Shown piece by piece: positions 1 to 8,105 of a stretch of DNA of 64,000 bases; within the stretch, counting starts at the first letter, position 1, and each line of letters starts with the position of its first letter. Where the stretch lies: NCBI GenBank assembly GCA_010672925.1, contig JAAHFP010000013.1, positions 248,001 through 312,000 of the forward strand, written 5' to 3'. Under the pieces are notes generated by a model. That model was not told the DNA's origin. It saw nothing but the letters and a program-made list of their open reading frames with translations, and searched no databases. This DNA comes from Symploca sp. SIO1C2 (lineage in GTDB: Bacteria; Cyanobacteriota; Cyanobacteriia; Cyanobacteriales; Coleofasciculaceae). Position numbers and translations under genes: made by a program.

Positions 1-217
1 TAGTTAGATAGGTTTGACAATCGGATACAGATAGAGAATTGGCAAATTTTTTAGAGGCGACGTTTAAAAATTCCTGAATCACTTGGTAGCTAATACAACC
101 AGATCTGTTGTTTAAGGCATCTCTGACTAAATCCCTTGAGATAGCCTGTTTTTGAGGCTGAGATTGATCGAAGGTATATATCAAGATATTGGTATCTAAA
201 AAGAAATTACCTTTCAT
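1..217 (-). CDS. VapC-like PIN-domain toxin (partial, C-terminus off window)
   Basis: About 72 residues are visible, starting at an ATG (215-217) that overlaps the end of the preceding antitoxin gene by 11 bases. The protein opens with FFLDTNILIY, the N-terminal strand and first acidic metal ligand of PIN ribonucleases, and continues with SYQVIQEFLNVA, where the second conserved acidic residue (E) of the fold is expected. PIN toxins of the VapC type cleave RNA, often tRNA, and are held inactive by the co-transcribed antitoxin. The rest of the catalytic core lies outside the window, so activity cannot be judged. Assignment rests on the motif and on the operon arrangement. Confidence 0.85.
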   Translation of the reverse strand, partial: MKGNFFLDTNILIYTFDQSQPQKQAISRDLVRDALNNRSGCISYQVIQEFLNVASKKFANSLSVSDCQTYLT

Positions 218-449
218 TCATTTCATCTCGGTAGAATTTTTTTCCAGGTTGTGCGTAAGCTAATTGATCCATTAGCGCATCATAATCAATCAGCTTACGG
301 TCAGTGCTAACATATCGTTCTAACCAAGCACGAAATTGGGCATTTAAAGTAGAGTTCTCTTTTTTAGCTTTATCGCGAGCAAGCTCAATGAGCTGTTGAT
401 CAGCACTCAAAGTAATGTTTTTTAACATAGCAACCTCTAGTGTGCACAT
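207..449 (-). CDS. VapB-like antitoxin of a type II toxin-antitoxin pair
   Basis: This 80-aa protein is rich in charged residues. Its N-terminal half (MLKNITLSADQQLIELARDK) resembles the ribbon-helix-helix DNA-binding part of small antitoxins: one beta strand followed by a helix. The C-terminal tail (YAQPGKKFYRDEMNER) would be the toxin-wrapping segment. Its last codons overlap the PIN gene on the same strand, the classic translationally coupled TA layout. The start may be the internal Met at residue 8, because the first seven residues (MCTLEVA) do not look like the family. It is expected to autoregulate its own promoter. Family-level assignment only. Confidence 0.75.
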   Translation of the reverse strand: MCTLEVAMLKNITLSADQQLIELARDKAKKENSTLNAQFRAWLERYVSTDRKLIDYDALMDQLAYAQPGKKFYRDEMNER

Positions 450-499
450 ATATAGTGTACAATATATCTGTGTATATTGAACTGCTCAGCGCATTATTT

Positions 500-645
500 C
501 TCAAATGCGATTTGCTTGCAGCAGCAGCGCTATAAGGGAGGGTGTTTTGGTTTTCGCCTATGGTTAACAGGGAACGGCTACGTTCAGAAAGCTGTTCTGG
601 GTTAGGTCGTCACCAAAGCCAAACATGAGTGTCAAGTAAAATCAT
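500..645 (-). pseudogene. Broken PIN-domain toxin (stop at codon 12)
   Basis: Reading from an ATG at 643-645, which overlaps the upstream antitoxin stop by four bases (ATGA), the frame gives MILLDTHVWLW and then TGA at 610-612. MILLDTHVWLW is the canonical N-terminus of a PIN toxin. After the stop the same frame continues with residues such as PEQLSERSRSLL that also look like PIN helix 1, and then degenerates. Either TGG has mutated to TGA or a short deletion occurred, so the toxin is probably inactive. The neighbouring antitoxin is intact. Confidence 0.7.
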
Positions 646-908
646 TGTTCCAAAGCATCCCATAATTCAGGCATAGGTTCATCAAAATCTGGAGGAATTG
701 TAATGGGGATTCCTCGTAAGGGATGGTGAGGACTGCGGTCTGTTTGCAGCAGCGCTTCGTCGCAGCTTAAATCAAGTAGTTCATTCGGGAATCGGGATAG
801 TTCTGATGCTGAGGGTAGTGTCAGGCTTTGAGCCAAAAGTTGGAGGATGCGAATCCTTTGGGCTAAATCGAGGGCGAGGAGTTGTTGCTCTATTTCTTGA
901 TTGTTCAT
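642..908 (-). CDS. Small antitoxin-like protein paired with the broken PIN gene
   Basis: From the second Met (start at 906-908, with GAGG just upstream) this is an 88-aa protein beginning MNNQEIEQQLLALDLAQRIR. A five-codon longer start exists at 923. The N-terminal helix with spaced leucines and the segment DLAQRIRILQLLAQSL resemble addiction-module proteins of cyanobacteria. The C-terminal half is acidic and proline-rich (IPPDFDEPMPELWDALEQ). It sits directly upstream of, and overlaps by four bases, the PIN pseudogene, which supports an antitoxin role. No DNA-binding fold is obvious. The role is inferred mainly from position. Confidence 0.6.
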   Translation of the reverse strand: MNNQEIEQQLLALDLAQRIRILQLLAQSLTLPSASELSRFPNELLDLSCDEALLQTDRSPHHPLRGIPITIPPDFDEPMPELWDALEQ

Positions 909-1037
909 GAATTCGCGCCTCATGAGTGTGTTATTTATTTTAGCCGATATGGGGATTTTATTATTGACGCAGCCGAAAACCCTGTCTCTGAGCGAGCAGG
1001 GATGAAGGCGAGGAAGCGCTTTTAAGCGCCGTCTTCA

Positions 1038-1466
1038 TCAATGAGTATTGTGATGAGGGTCATTGATGTACTCCATGATAACTTTGGAACTGACACTGCC
1101 TGCGGTTGTGTGAAAGTATGAGCGAGTCCATAAACTTGGAAGCTTCAGCAGATGAGGGAATTCTTGTCTAAGATAGCAGGATGAGCGTCCTTTGAAAGCT
1201 TGTACAACCTGACTAATGGCATAGTTAGGTTGGTGACACACAAATAAATGAATATGGTCTGGTGCGATTTCTAGGGCTTTAATTTCCCATTTTTTCTTAA
1301 TAGCCAATTCATAAAATATTTCTCGACAGCGTGTTGCAACATCCCCGATGAGGACAGGTTTTCTTCTCTTGGGAATCCATACTAGATGAACACAGGCCAA
1401 TCCCACTGAATGGTTATGATGCTTGTATTTTATAGACTTGAGTCTCATTTTTTGGTTGTTTGGCAA
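1038..1466 (-). CDS. tnpA: IS200/IS605-family Y1 transposase TnpA
   Basis: The 142-aa length matches the HUH single-strand transposases of this family. The metal-binding HUH motif is visible as HIH at residues 71-73 (APDHIHLFV), and the nucleophile candidate is Tyr133 in the C-terminal helix (VIMEYI). The early LVWIPKRRKPVL segment is also typical. It would cut and rejoin single-stranded DNA at the hairpin ends of this element, most likely during replication. A start at Met7 is equally possible. No frameshift or stop is seen and both catalytic motifs are present, so it may be functional. It diverges from tnpB at 1542. Confidence 0.92.
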   Translation of the reverse strand: MPNNQKMRLKSIKYKHHNHSVGLACVHLVWIPKRRKPVLIGDVATRCREIFYELAIKKKWEIKALEIAPDHIHLFVCHQPNYAISQVVQAFKGRSSCYLRQEFPHLLKLPSLWTRSYFHTTAGSVSSKVIMEYINDPHHNTH

Positions 1467-1541
1467 ATCCTATCGACAACTATAGCCTACTGTGCTATGT
1501 TGATAGTGGCAAGTAAACAACCACATTGAGGGGTCGAATCA

Positions 1542-2747
1542 ATGCTAGTTCTAGAGTACAAAGTCAAAGCTAAACAAGCTCAATACCGAGCTATCGATGA
1601 AGCAATTAAAACGGTTCAGTTCATCCGTAACAAGTGCTTACGTTATTGGATGGATGCACCAAGACAGGCTAATCTCAAGCGTTTTGATTTGAACAAACAC
1701 TCAACAGAACTACGCAACGAATTCACATTTGTCAAAGACCTCAACTCAATGGCTTGTCAGGCTTCTGCTGAACGGACATGGATGGCAATTAATCGGTTTT
1801 ACAATAATTGCAAGTCCAAGAAGCCTGGAAAGAAAGGATATCCTAGGTTTCAGAAAGACAACCGTTCAGTTGAGTACAAGACATCAGGATGGAAGCTTCA
1901 CAAGAGTAAGCGACGACTTACTATTACGGATAACAAAGGTATTGGAGAGCTTAAGCTATTAGGTAAGTGGGATATTCACACCTATCCTGTCAAAGCTATC
2001 AAGCGAGTTCGATTAATTCGTAAAGCTGATGGATATTATTGTCAGTTTTGTCTTGACATTGAATGTGTTGATGTTCAGTCTCAGACAGGGAAAGAGGTTG
2101 GGTTAGATGTTGGTCTTGAATCGTTCTACACTGATTCCAATGGCTACCAAGAACCCAATCCCAGGTTTTTAAGAAAAGCTGAATCTGACATCAAGCAAGC
2201 TCAACGTCGTATCTACAAGAAGAAGAAAGGTTCAACAAGACGCTGCAAGGCAAGAGCTAGATATTCCAGGAAACACTTAAGGGTAAGTAGGCAAAGGAAT
2301 GAACACGCTAAAGGACTAGCGCGTAACTTATGCAAGTCTAACGACTTAGTAGCCTATGAAGACTTAAAAGTTAGCAATATGCTCAAGAACCACTGCTTAG
2401 CCAAGTCAATTGCTGATGCTAGTTGGTATCAGTTCAGACAGTGGATAGAGTATTTTGCTGACAAGTTTGGGAAAGAAGCTGTTGCAGTCCCACCGCAGTA
2501 CACCAGCTCCGAATGCAGTCAGTGCAAACGAGTAGTTAAGAAGTCTCTCAGCACTAGAACTCATTCTTGTCAATGTGGTTGTGTTCTACATAGGGACAAT
2601 AACGCAGCAATCAATATTTTGCTTAAGGCAAAATCTAGGGGAGGGCATCCCCGAAGTAACGCTAAGGGAGTAGCCACCTCTACTTTGCTTGGGGCAACCC
2701 TGGTAGAGCAAGTGGCTACAAGGAACTTAGAATCCCCGTCGCTTTAG
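1542..2747 (+). CDS. tnpB: RNA-guided nuclease TnpB, IS605 type
   Basis: This 401-aa protein carries the full RuvC-like triad: Asp189 (GLDVGLESFY), Glu273 (VAYEDLKVSN) and Asp352 (HRDNNAA). The last two flank a four-cysteine zinc ribbon (CSQC ... CQCGC). The basic N-terminal part binds the RNA. TnpB proteins use an omegaRNA, encoded at the 3' end of the gene and the right end of the element, to cut DNA next to a transposon-associated motif, which favours retention of the element. The open reading frame runs into the right-end hairpin at 2734-2754, as expected for omegaRNA overlap. It looks intact. Confidence 0.92.
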   Translation: MLVLEYKVKAKQAQYRAIDEAIKTVQFIRNKCLRYWMDAPRQANLKRFDLNKHSTELRNEFTFVKDLNSMACQASAERTWMAINRFYNNCKSKKPGKKGYPRFQKDNRSVEYKTSGWKLHKSKRRLTITDNKGIGELKLLGKWDIHTYPVKAIKRVRLIRKADGYYCQFCLDIECVDVQSQTGKEVGLDVGLESFYTDSNGYQEPNPRFLRKAESDIKQAQRRIYKKKKGSTRRCKARARYSRKHLRVSRQRNEHAKGLARNLCKSNDLVAYEDLKVSNMLKNHCLAKSIADASWYQFRQWIEYFADKFGKEAVAVPPQYTSSECSQCKRVVKKSLSTRTHSCQCGCVLHRDNNAAINILLKAKSRGGHPRSNAKGVATSTLLGATLVEQVATRNLESPSL

Positions 2748-2762
2748 CGCGGGGAGTGTCAA
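2640..2762 (+). ncRNA. Putative omegaRNA scaffold overlapping the tnpB 3' end
   Basis: The last ~110 bases of tnpB plus the right end contain paired segments (CTAGGGGAGGGCATCCCCG; GTAGCCAC/GTGGCTAC around 2670-2718) and finish with the bulged hairpin at 2734-2754. In characterised TnpB systems this region is the scaffold and the guide is the sequence immediately beyond the right end. Here the guide would start near 2763. The assignment is by position and structure only, and the exact ends are unknown. Confidence 0.5.
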
Positions 2763-2790
2763 CTCTGAGACAATTCCCAATTCCTCATTC

Positions 2791-4674
2791 TCAATTCTCA
2801 ATTCTCAATTCCACAATCATCGGCTCCTCAAATTGTTGATAAGTTCCAGAGAGGAGTAAATCCAAGTATTGACATAAACGCTCTTGTTGCTGGAGATTAA
2901 GATGATATAGTTGATTATCCTCTTGGGAAAATAGTTTAGCAGCAGCAATCTGTACATAGTGGGAATTTTCCTGGGAAGCGATCGCTAGTAAGTTACTATG
3001 GTCTGTTGAAGGTACTAAACCCGGTGGTAACTCTCCTTCAATTAGGCGGATTAGGCGCTCGTAACAGACTCTGGTATTCAGTCCCCGACGCTCTAATTGT
3101 TGCATTATTTTCTTAAGACTGTAGGGATGATCCACTGTAGGGAAAGTGGTATCTTGTCCTACAGGAAATACGGATATTTCCTTACCTGTCTGAGGAGAAA
3201 GCGGATTTCTGAGCTTATGGGCATCCTTCTCTTGATTTTCGGGGAAAGCACGGAGCAATTCTAACAACAGAAAATAGTCACTATATTGCTGCTGGTAGCG
3301 ATTTAAGATTTGGGGATAAAGAGGCAAAGTTGCCAATCCCATCGCTACCCAACTACCGGTGGGGGAGTCGGAATCTTGAATTAAGGTAGCATTGGGGAAT
3401 TTTGCTTGTAGCCACCTTGGTATCAATTGCCAATTAGCAGTACCACCAATACAGAAGGCTTGATAAATTCCTTGCTCTGAGATACCGGTTTTACTCAATA
3501 AGTTATTGATTTTACGGTTTAGTTGTTCGAGAAATGGCTGAAGTACCTTAGTCTCTAAATCTTGACGCTGCACTCGCCACCGGTAGTTACCTAACTCTAA
3601 AGTAAATTCGGCTTTTTGTTGCAAAATCAGCTTGAGGTAACCAGAGGCTTTCAGCAGTGCTTGCCCTAAAGGAGAACTGTGTAAAACTAAGTTTAAGCGA
3701 TCGCGTTTGGTTTGGTCTGGTTGAGCAGGTAGGGGTAGTGCTAAATTTTGGGGTAAGGAAAGCTGTTGTTGTTGCTCTTCTGATAGCTGGGGATACAGCA
3801 ACTGGCAAAAAATATCTTGCTCGATGGCATTACCGGCATAATACCAACTCAGCATACCAAAGTCGCTACGGGTTAACTCTTCCAAGTTTTCCGGTAAATT
3901 CACCAAAGCTAACTCTGTTATGGTGGCACCGATATTGAGCACCAAGGTTCCGTCTTGCCAGGTAGTTGACGAGTTATTTGGTGTTCCTGGTTTTTGAGCC
4001 TCAGCATTAAAACTAGTTATACCAGCCAGAATCGGTGCGATCGCTTCTTCTAGGAAAAAAATTTGCCCCGGTTGTTTCACTAATTTGGCTGATAGTAAAG
4101 CTTCCCGCAAATTTAAGCGGTAGGTATCTCCCCAGGCTGCTGGAGAACCAATAATCACACCTTCGAGTTTTCCCAAGGCACTTTTCAAAGGTTGCGGATC
4201 CAAACCGACGGCTCCCACTTTAACCTCCGAATCCGGTTGTAAAGCCTTGGGAGTCAACTTGGCTAACAGTGCTTGCAGAGCCCTTCTTACCCAGTAGAGG
4301 GGGACTTGCTGTTGAGAGTGCAGCTGTAATTTGGGTTCCCACTCACGAGTTTGGGGACAGTAGTAGGGAATGGTGATATTCAAATAGGGCTTAAACTGTT
4401 GTAGTAAAATCCCTGGCTGGTCACTAGTCATATTGTAGGCAAAGGAACCTGCCACCATGGGTTTTGTCGGTAACTGTACCAATAACTCTTTAGCCCCTAT
4501 ACCAGAGTAAGTTACTGCTGGTAAACGAAAAATTGCTTGACTTGAAACCTTTGAACTAACCTTGGGTAATTCCTTCGACCAATATAGAGGATAGCGCTGA
4601 CCCGTTGAATAGTTCAACAGGACAGCGGAAACACCAGTAGTACCAAAATCAATTCCTAAGTACCAGTTGGTCAT
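2791..4674 (-). CDS. Hsp70/actin-fold (ASKHA) ATPase-like protein, cyanobacterial type
   Basis: This 627-aa protein begins YLGIDFGTTGVSAVLLN, a good phosphate-1 loop of the Hsp70/actin/sugar-kinase superfamily. GTLVLNIGATITELALVNL (about residue 240) fits the phosphate-2 motif, with the usual DxG changed to NIG. AFCIGGTANW (about residue 410) fits the adenosine motif. The C-terminal 200 residues are not those of DnaK: no recognisable peptide-binding domain is seen. It is preceded on the same strand, 125 bp away, by a large acidic coiled-coil gene, and the two probably form an operon. A chaperone-like or filament-forming role is possible, but the substrate is unknown. Confidence 0.7.
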   Translation of the reverse strand: MTNWYLGIDFGTTGVSAVLLNYSTGQRYPLYWSKELPKVSSKVSSQAIFRLPAVTYSGIGAKELLVQLPTKPMVAGSFAYNMTSDQPGILLQQFKPYLNITIPYYCPQTREWEPKLQLHSQQQVPLYWVRRALQALLAKLTPKALQPDSEVKVGAVGLDPQPLKSALGKLEGVIIGSPAAWGDTYRLNLREALLSAKLVKQPGQIFFLEEAIAPILAGITSFNAEAQKPGTPNNSSTTWQDGTLVLNIGATITELALVNLPENLEELTRSDFGMLSWYYAGNAIEQDIFCQLLYPQLSEEQQQQLSLPQNLALPLPAQPDQTKRDRLNLVLHSSPLGQALLKASGYLKLILQQKAEFTLELGNYRWRVQRQDLETKVLQPFLEQLNRKINNLLSKTGISEQGIYQAFCIGGTANWQLIPRWLQAKFPNATLIQDSDSPTGSWVAMGLATLPLYPQILNRYQQQYSDYFLLLELLRAFPENQEKDAHKLRNPLSPQTGKEISVFPVGQDTTFPTVDHPYSLKKIMQQLERRGLNTRVCYERLIRLIEGELPPGLVPSTDHSNLLAIASQENSHYVQIAAAKLFSQEDNQLYHLNLQQQERLCQYLDLLLSGTYQQFEEPMIVELRIEN

Positions 4675-4702
4675 TTGTTATTTGTTGTTGGTTGTTTGTT
4701 AT

Positions 4703-4850
4703 TTGGGAATTGGGAATTGGGAATTGGGAATTGGGAACATCTCCCTTGTCTCCCTTGTCTCCCTTGTCTCCCTTGTCTCCCTTGTCTCCCTTGCCTCCCT
4801 CAGCTCTCCAGCTCCTCCGCTCCTCCGCTCCTCCGCTCCTCCACCCCTCC
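4703..4850. repeat. Short tandem repeats: GGGAATT heptamers, CTCCCTTGT 9-mers, CTCCTCCG units
   Basis: Three adjacent tracts are seen: about five copies of a 7-mer (GGGAATT) at 4703-4737, six copies of a 9-mer (CTCCCTTGT) at 4740-4795, and CTCCTCCG-like units at 4806-4850. The last tract is read as the C-terminus of the 877-aa protein (EERRSGGAEELES). Heptamer tracts of this kind are known from filamentous cyanobacteria as STRR sequences. Confidence 0.9.
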
Positions 4851-7433
4851 ACTCTCCTCAGGTGGCTTATCCTGTAACATCTCGATAAAAATCTCAGTAA
4901 AAGTTTCGTCATCAATTGGAAGTAGCTCTGCTGGTAGATTTTTACTATCTTCTTCTTCGATTAAACTGCTTTCTACTACTTCTTCAGTAGGAGAGGTGTT
5001 GCTGCTCTCAGTTCCTCTGGCTTCAGTGACACTGGCATCAAGACCGACATCATTTACCAAGTTTAGCTGATCTAGCTGGGGTACTTCTGGGGGAAATAAA
5101 TCTGGTTCAAAATGGGACTCAATTAATTCTGATGCTTCTGAGGTGGAAAGGTTGAAACTAGTCTCATCCCTAACTACTTTAATTTCTTCCCCTTCATTAT
5201 TGAGGGATAGCTCTTCCCAATCTTCCGCTAATAACTCCTCTGATCTACTGAATCTAGGTTGCCGATTGGCTAAATTCTCGGTTACATCAGTATTAGGGGA
5301 TGTTTCCTGGTCATCTGCTGAGCTATTTTCCTCCTGAGTAGGAAGAGCCTGAATCTCATCTTCTTCAAAATGACCAAGATCTTCACTCAACTGCTGTATG
5401 ATATTTTCATCTAGGACAATTTCTAGACCTGGAGCACTATCCAGCTCATCCTCTACCAGCAAAATCTCGTCTTTAGAGGCGGGAACATAGGGTTCTTCAA
5501 CTCGATTAGTTTGAGGTTTAGTTTCAACAGCTGGGTATGGTAATTGTTGATCTTTGACAGATACTGGTGTTTCGTTATTTGGTATTTGTTCTGTTAATCT
5601 CACATCACCTATCTCTTCGAGAGTAAGATGATTCAAACCCATCTGTCCCAGCAAATCCGTCAGCTTGGTAATAATATCAATTTCTGCTGGTGCAAGAATT
5701 GTTTCCGGTGAGGCAGTTTGAGCAGATCTGGCTAATTTCTCTTCCTCAGGTAACGCAGCGGTTGAGTCTTCAAAAAATAACAATTCCCAGGATTTTCCTG
5801 GGTTTCCCAGGGATAACTCTGGGGTTGGTACTGGGATAACTTCCGCAGCGGGGTCTCTGAATCCTTCAAAGAGAACTTCTTCTACCGAAGTAGATGGGGT
5901 AAGTTTATCTAGCAAAGCTAAGTTCACTACCCCTAGTTTTGACACTGCTGAAACGGCTAACGTTGGGTTGTTTCCCTCTCTACTAGCGGCTTCGCTGTTG
6001 CCCAATGTAGTCTGATCTAAGGGATCAAAGAAGGGAGGAGGTGAGTCAGACTCATCTAGCTCTACTGTCGTAGTTAAAGCATCTTTACCAAACAAAGTTG
6101 AATATAAATCATCAATGGCTTGATGAGTGCTGGAGGAATCTTGAGCTTCACTGTCAGAGGGATTGGGGCTCTCCCTCTCTTCAGCTACAGGAAAGAGAAA
6201 GTCTTCACTCAAAGCTTCCTCTTGTTCATTAATATCCAGCTGAATCAGACTGTTGATCAAATCATGATTATCCAGCTCAATACCCAAATTTTCCCAATAT
6301 AGCTCTTCCATATTCAACTCCTGAGAGTTGAGGATTCCTTGCTTTGGAGGGTCAGTTGAGTTGCCAGGTTCCTTGGGAAGATATACTGATGCTTCTTGGT
6401 CATCCTCACCAGCAACCTGGTTTCTAGGAATGGGATTAATTTCAGCTTCTGGTGGAGGCAGTCGTAGCCTCATTTGGTTTCCCAACAAAGACTTTGGCTT
6501 GACCATAAGACCAAGAGTCAAATCTGCTACTTGTTGCTCCCTTATGCTCCAATCCTGGTTAGGCAACAGAGTTTGCAGGTTTTGTTGACTAGTCGTTATC
6601 TGATTGTTTGTCAGCAGCAAATCCGATGGCAAAAACTGCTTTACCAAACGCTCCACCAATTCCGTACACAACCCTTCCACTTGAGAGTTTAAATTATGCA
6701 TCTTTGTCATACTTTTGGACAAAGACTGCTGATAACTTTGTAGATTACTCTGTAATGCTTCAAAAATTAACCGTTGGTTAGCATCTAGATTACTCAACAT
6801 TTGGTCAGAATGCTGTTGTATCTGCCGTAATTCTTCTTTGGCATCTAGGGATACTCTTACCTTTTTTCCTTGACCTAAGTTAGTCGGAGTGGGGATTCTG
6901 GCTCCTGCTATTGAGGTATTGCCCAATAAGCGCTCTTCCCAATTACCTAAAATGTGAGCTAGTTTTTGGCTCAAATTAGTACTACAGCGGTTGATTAACT
7001 CTTGAGAAAACTCCGAAATTAGTTTTTGTTGTTGTAGAGTCTTTTGTTCATTCAGAAGCTGTAGCTGCCTCTGAGTATCTTCTTGCTGCTGAATTTCCTG
7101 AACTAAAGACTGCCGCTGTTGACGCAAAGCGTCTAAATCTGCTTGCAAGTAAGAGAGCACATCAGCCCGCAGAGAATTCATTTGTTGGGTGACCACCTGT
7201 ACTACTTGCTCACCTGTTTCTTGGAGTGGTTGGGGAACAGGTGCAGGCAGGTTTTCGGAGGTTGCAACCGCATTATCCGATGGCAGAGAAACTAAAAAAT
7301 TGCGTAATTTTACTAAAACCTGGTGTAAATTGTCAATGTTTTGAGGCTCAGACAAGGGTACATCAGAATTAGCCTGAGGTAGGATGCTATCAATATCAGA
7401 GATTAGGGATTGAATATCCTGCTGAGAAGTCAC
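4800..7433 (-). CDS. Large acidic coiled-coil protein, partner of the Hsp70-like gene
   Basis: This 877-aa protein is of unknown family. Residues ~75-260 are rich in Gln, Leu and Glu and should form long coiled coils (for example LDALRQQRQSLVQEIQQQ). After residue ~330 it is strongly acidic, low in complexity and Pro/Ser-rich, as expected for a disordered region. No signal peptide or membrane segment is visible. It lies immediately upstream of the ASKHA ATPase gene in the same direction. The last ~20 residues (PPEESGGVEERRSGGAEE) are encoded by intergenic tandem repeats, so the original stop was probably further upstream. A scaffold or regulator of the ATPase is a reasonable guess, not more. 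Confidence 0.65.
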   Translation of the reverse strand: MTSQQDIQSLISDIDSILPQANSDVPLSEPQNIDNLHQVLVKLRNFLVSLPSDNAVATSENLPAPVPQPLQETGEQVVQVVTQQMNSLRADVLSYLQADLDALRQQRQSLVQEIQQQEDTQRQLQLLNEQKTLQQQKLISEFSQELINRCSTNLSQKLAHILGNWEERLLGNTSIAGARIPTPTNLGQGKKVRVSLDAKEELRQIQQHSDQMLSNLDANQRLIFEALQSNLQSYQQSLSKSMTKMHNLNSQVEGLCTELVERLVKQFLPSDLLLTNNQITTSQQNLQTLLPNQDWSIREQQVADLTLGLMVKPKSLLGNQMRLRLPPPEAEINPIPRNQVAGEDDQEASVYLPKEPGNSTDPPKQGILNSQELNMEELYWENLGIELDNHDLINSLIQLDINEQEEALSEDFLFPVAEERESPNPSDSEAQDSSSTHQAIDDLYSTLFGKDALTTTVELDESDSPPPFFDPLDQTTLGNSEAASREGNNPTLAVSAVSKLGVVNLALLDKLTPSTSVEEVLFEGFRDPAAEVIPVPTPELSLGNPGKSWELLFFEDSTAALPEEEKLARSAQTASPETILAPAEIDIITKLTDLLGQMGLNHLTLEEIGDVRLTEQIPNNETPVSVKDQQLPYPAVETKPQTNRVEEPYVPASKDEILLVEDELDSAPGLEIVLDENIIQQLSEDLGHFEEDEIQALPTQEENSSADDQETSPNTDVTENLANRQPRFSRSEELLAEDWEELSLNNEGEEIKVVRDETSFNLSTSEASELIESHFEPDLFPPEVPQLDQLNLVNDVGLDASVTEARGTESSNTSPTEEVVESSLIEEEDSKNLPAELLPIDDETFTEIFIEMLQDKPPEESGGVEERRSGGAEELES

Positions 7434-8105
7434 GGTGAAATTTTGCCCAGAATCAGTGCGCCTAAGTAGGGGCTATCACATTTGGGCGATAATTTAAGTA
7501 CACATAAATAAGTATACCTATCCAAATGCTTTGCTAAACCCCCTGCTATCCCAAGATTTGCATGACATGGGATCTCACTTAGTTTTGCTACGCTAACATA
7601 TCCTACTTTAGGAGAAGCAGAATTGCACGTCTAACTAAAGGAATAGAGGAAGCTGGTGGAGTTGAAGTAACAAAACCTAACATTAATAAGCTGTCGAGAC
7701 AGAATTTTTGATATCTATAGGAATATAGAGGATAATAGCATTATGTGCCCACTCCTCGATTCTTTATGCTCTCCAGATGGATTAGTGCCTGAAGAAACCT
7801 CCGGAGTCAGCGAATTTGCTATCGCTCAATTTTTTGTTTGGCAGCAATTCCAAGGTACACTGACCCTAAGGGTTCGGGTGTACCTCCCTTTGCCCCACTT
7901 GAGGTGGTAGAGCCATCAGGTGTGAGGAAACCTAGCTGCATCTGCCATTCTGGCTTATCGTGGAAGGTTGTGAAGTACTTGAGGTAAAATAGTGTGTTTA
8001 CTTAGGTTATGTTTTCTTAAGTCAAATGAGAAAAGCCTCGTGCCTCGATTTCTCGATAGATAAGTATCTATCTGCCCACGGTGTTTACAATGTGCTCGTG
8101 ATCTA
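7434..8105. other. Intergenic region with one dispersed-repeat copy
   Basis: This region lies between two divergent genes and should hold both promoters. A degenerate copy of a palindromic dispersed repeat (GTAGGGGC ... CATTTGGGCG ... CCTATCCAAATGCTTTGC) lies at 7467-7540. A better copy lies inside the STAND-kinase gene at 41036-41112. A 55-codon plus-strand frame exists at 7743-7910 (MCPLLDSLCSPDG...), but it has no ribosome site or family resemblance and is not called. No RNA gene was found. Confidence 0.6.

Larger units (their letters stand above)
962..2762. mobile_element. IS200/IS605-family element with divergent tnpA and tnpB
   Basis: The unit has a Y1 transposase gene (minus strand) and a tnpB gene (plus strand) diverging from a 75-bp spacer. 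Subterminal hairpins, the hallmark of this family, are visible at both ends: CCCTG/CAGGG arms with a CTC/GAG extension at 980-1001 on the tnpA side, and CCCCG/CGGGG with a CGC/GCG extension around a TTTA loop at 2734-2754 on the tnpB side. A second hairpin, GCGCTT-TT-AAGCGC, lies at 1016-1029. The right end runs to about GTCAA at 2758-2762. The left boundary is approximate. Such elements move as single strands without target duplication. Confidence 0.85.

Noticed and set aside
4667-5070. Plus-strand frames rich in Leu/Pro/Ser/Cys
   Set aside because: Translation of CTCCCTTGT repeats and antisense of the 877-aa gene.
7743-7910. 55-aa plus-strand open frame
   Set aside because: No ribosome site, no recognisable family, and repeat sequence nearby; left uncalled.
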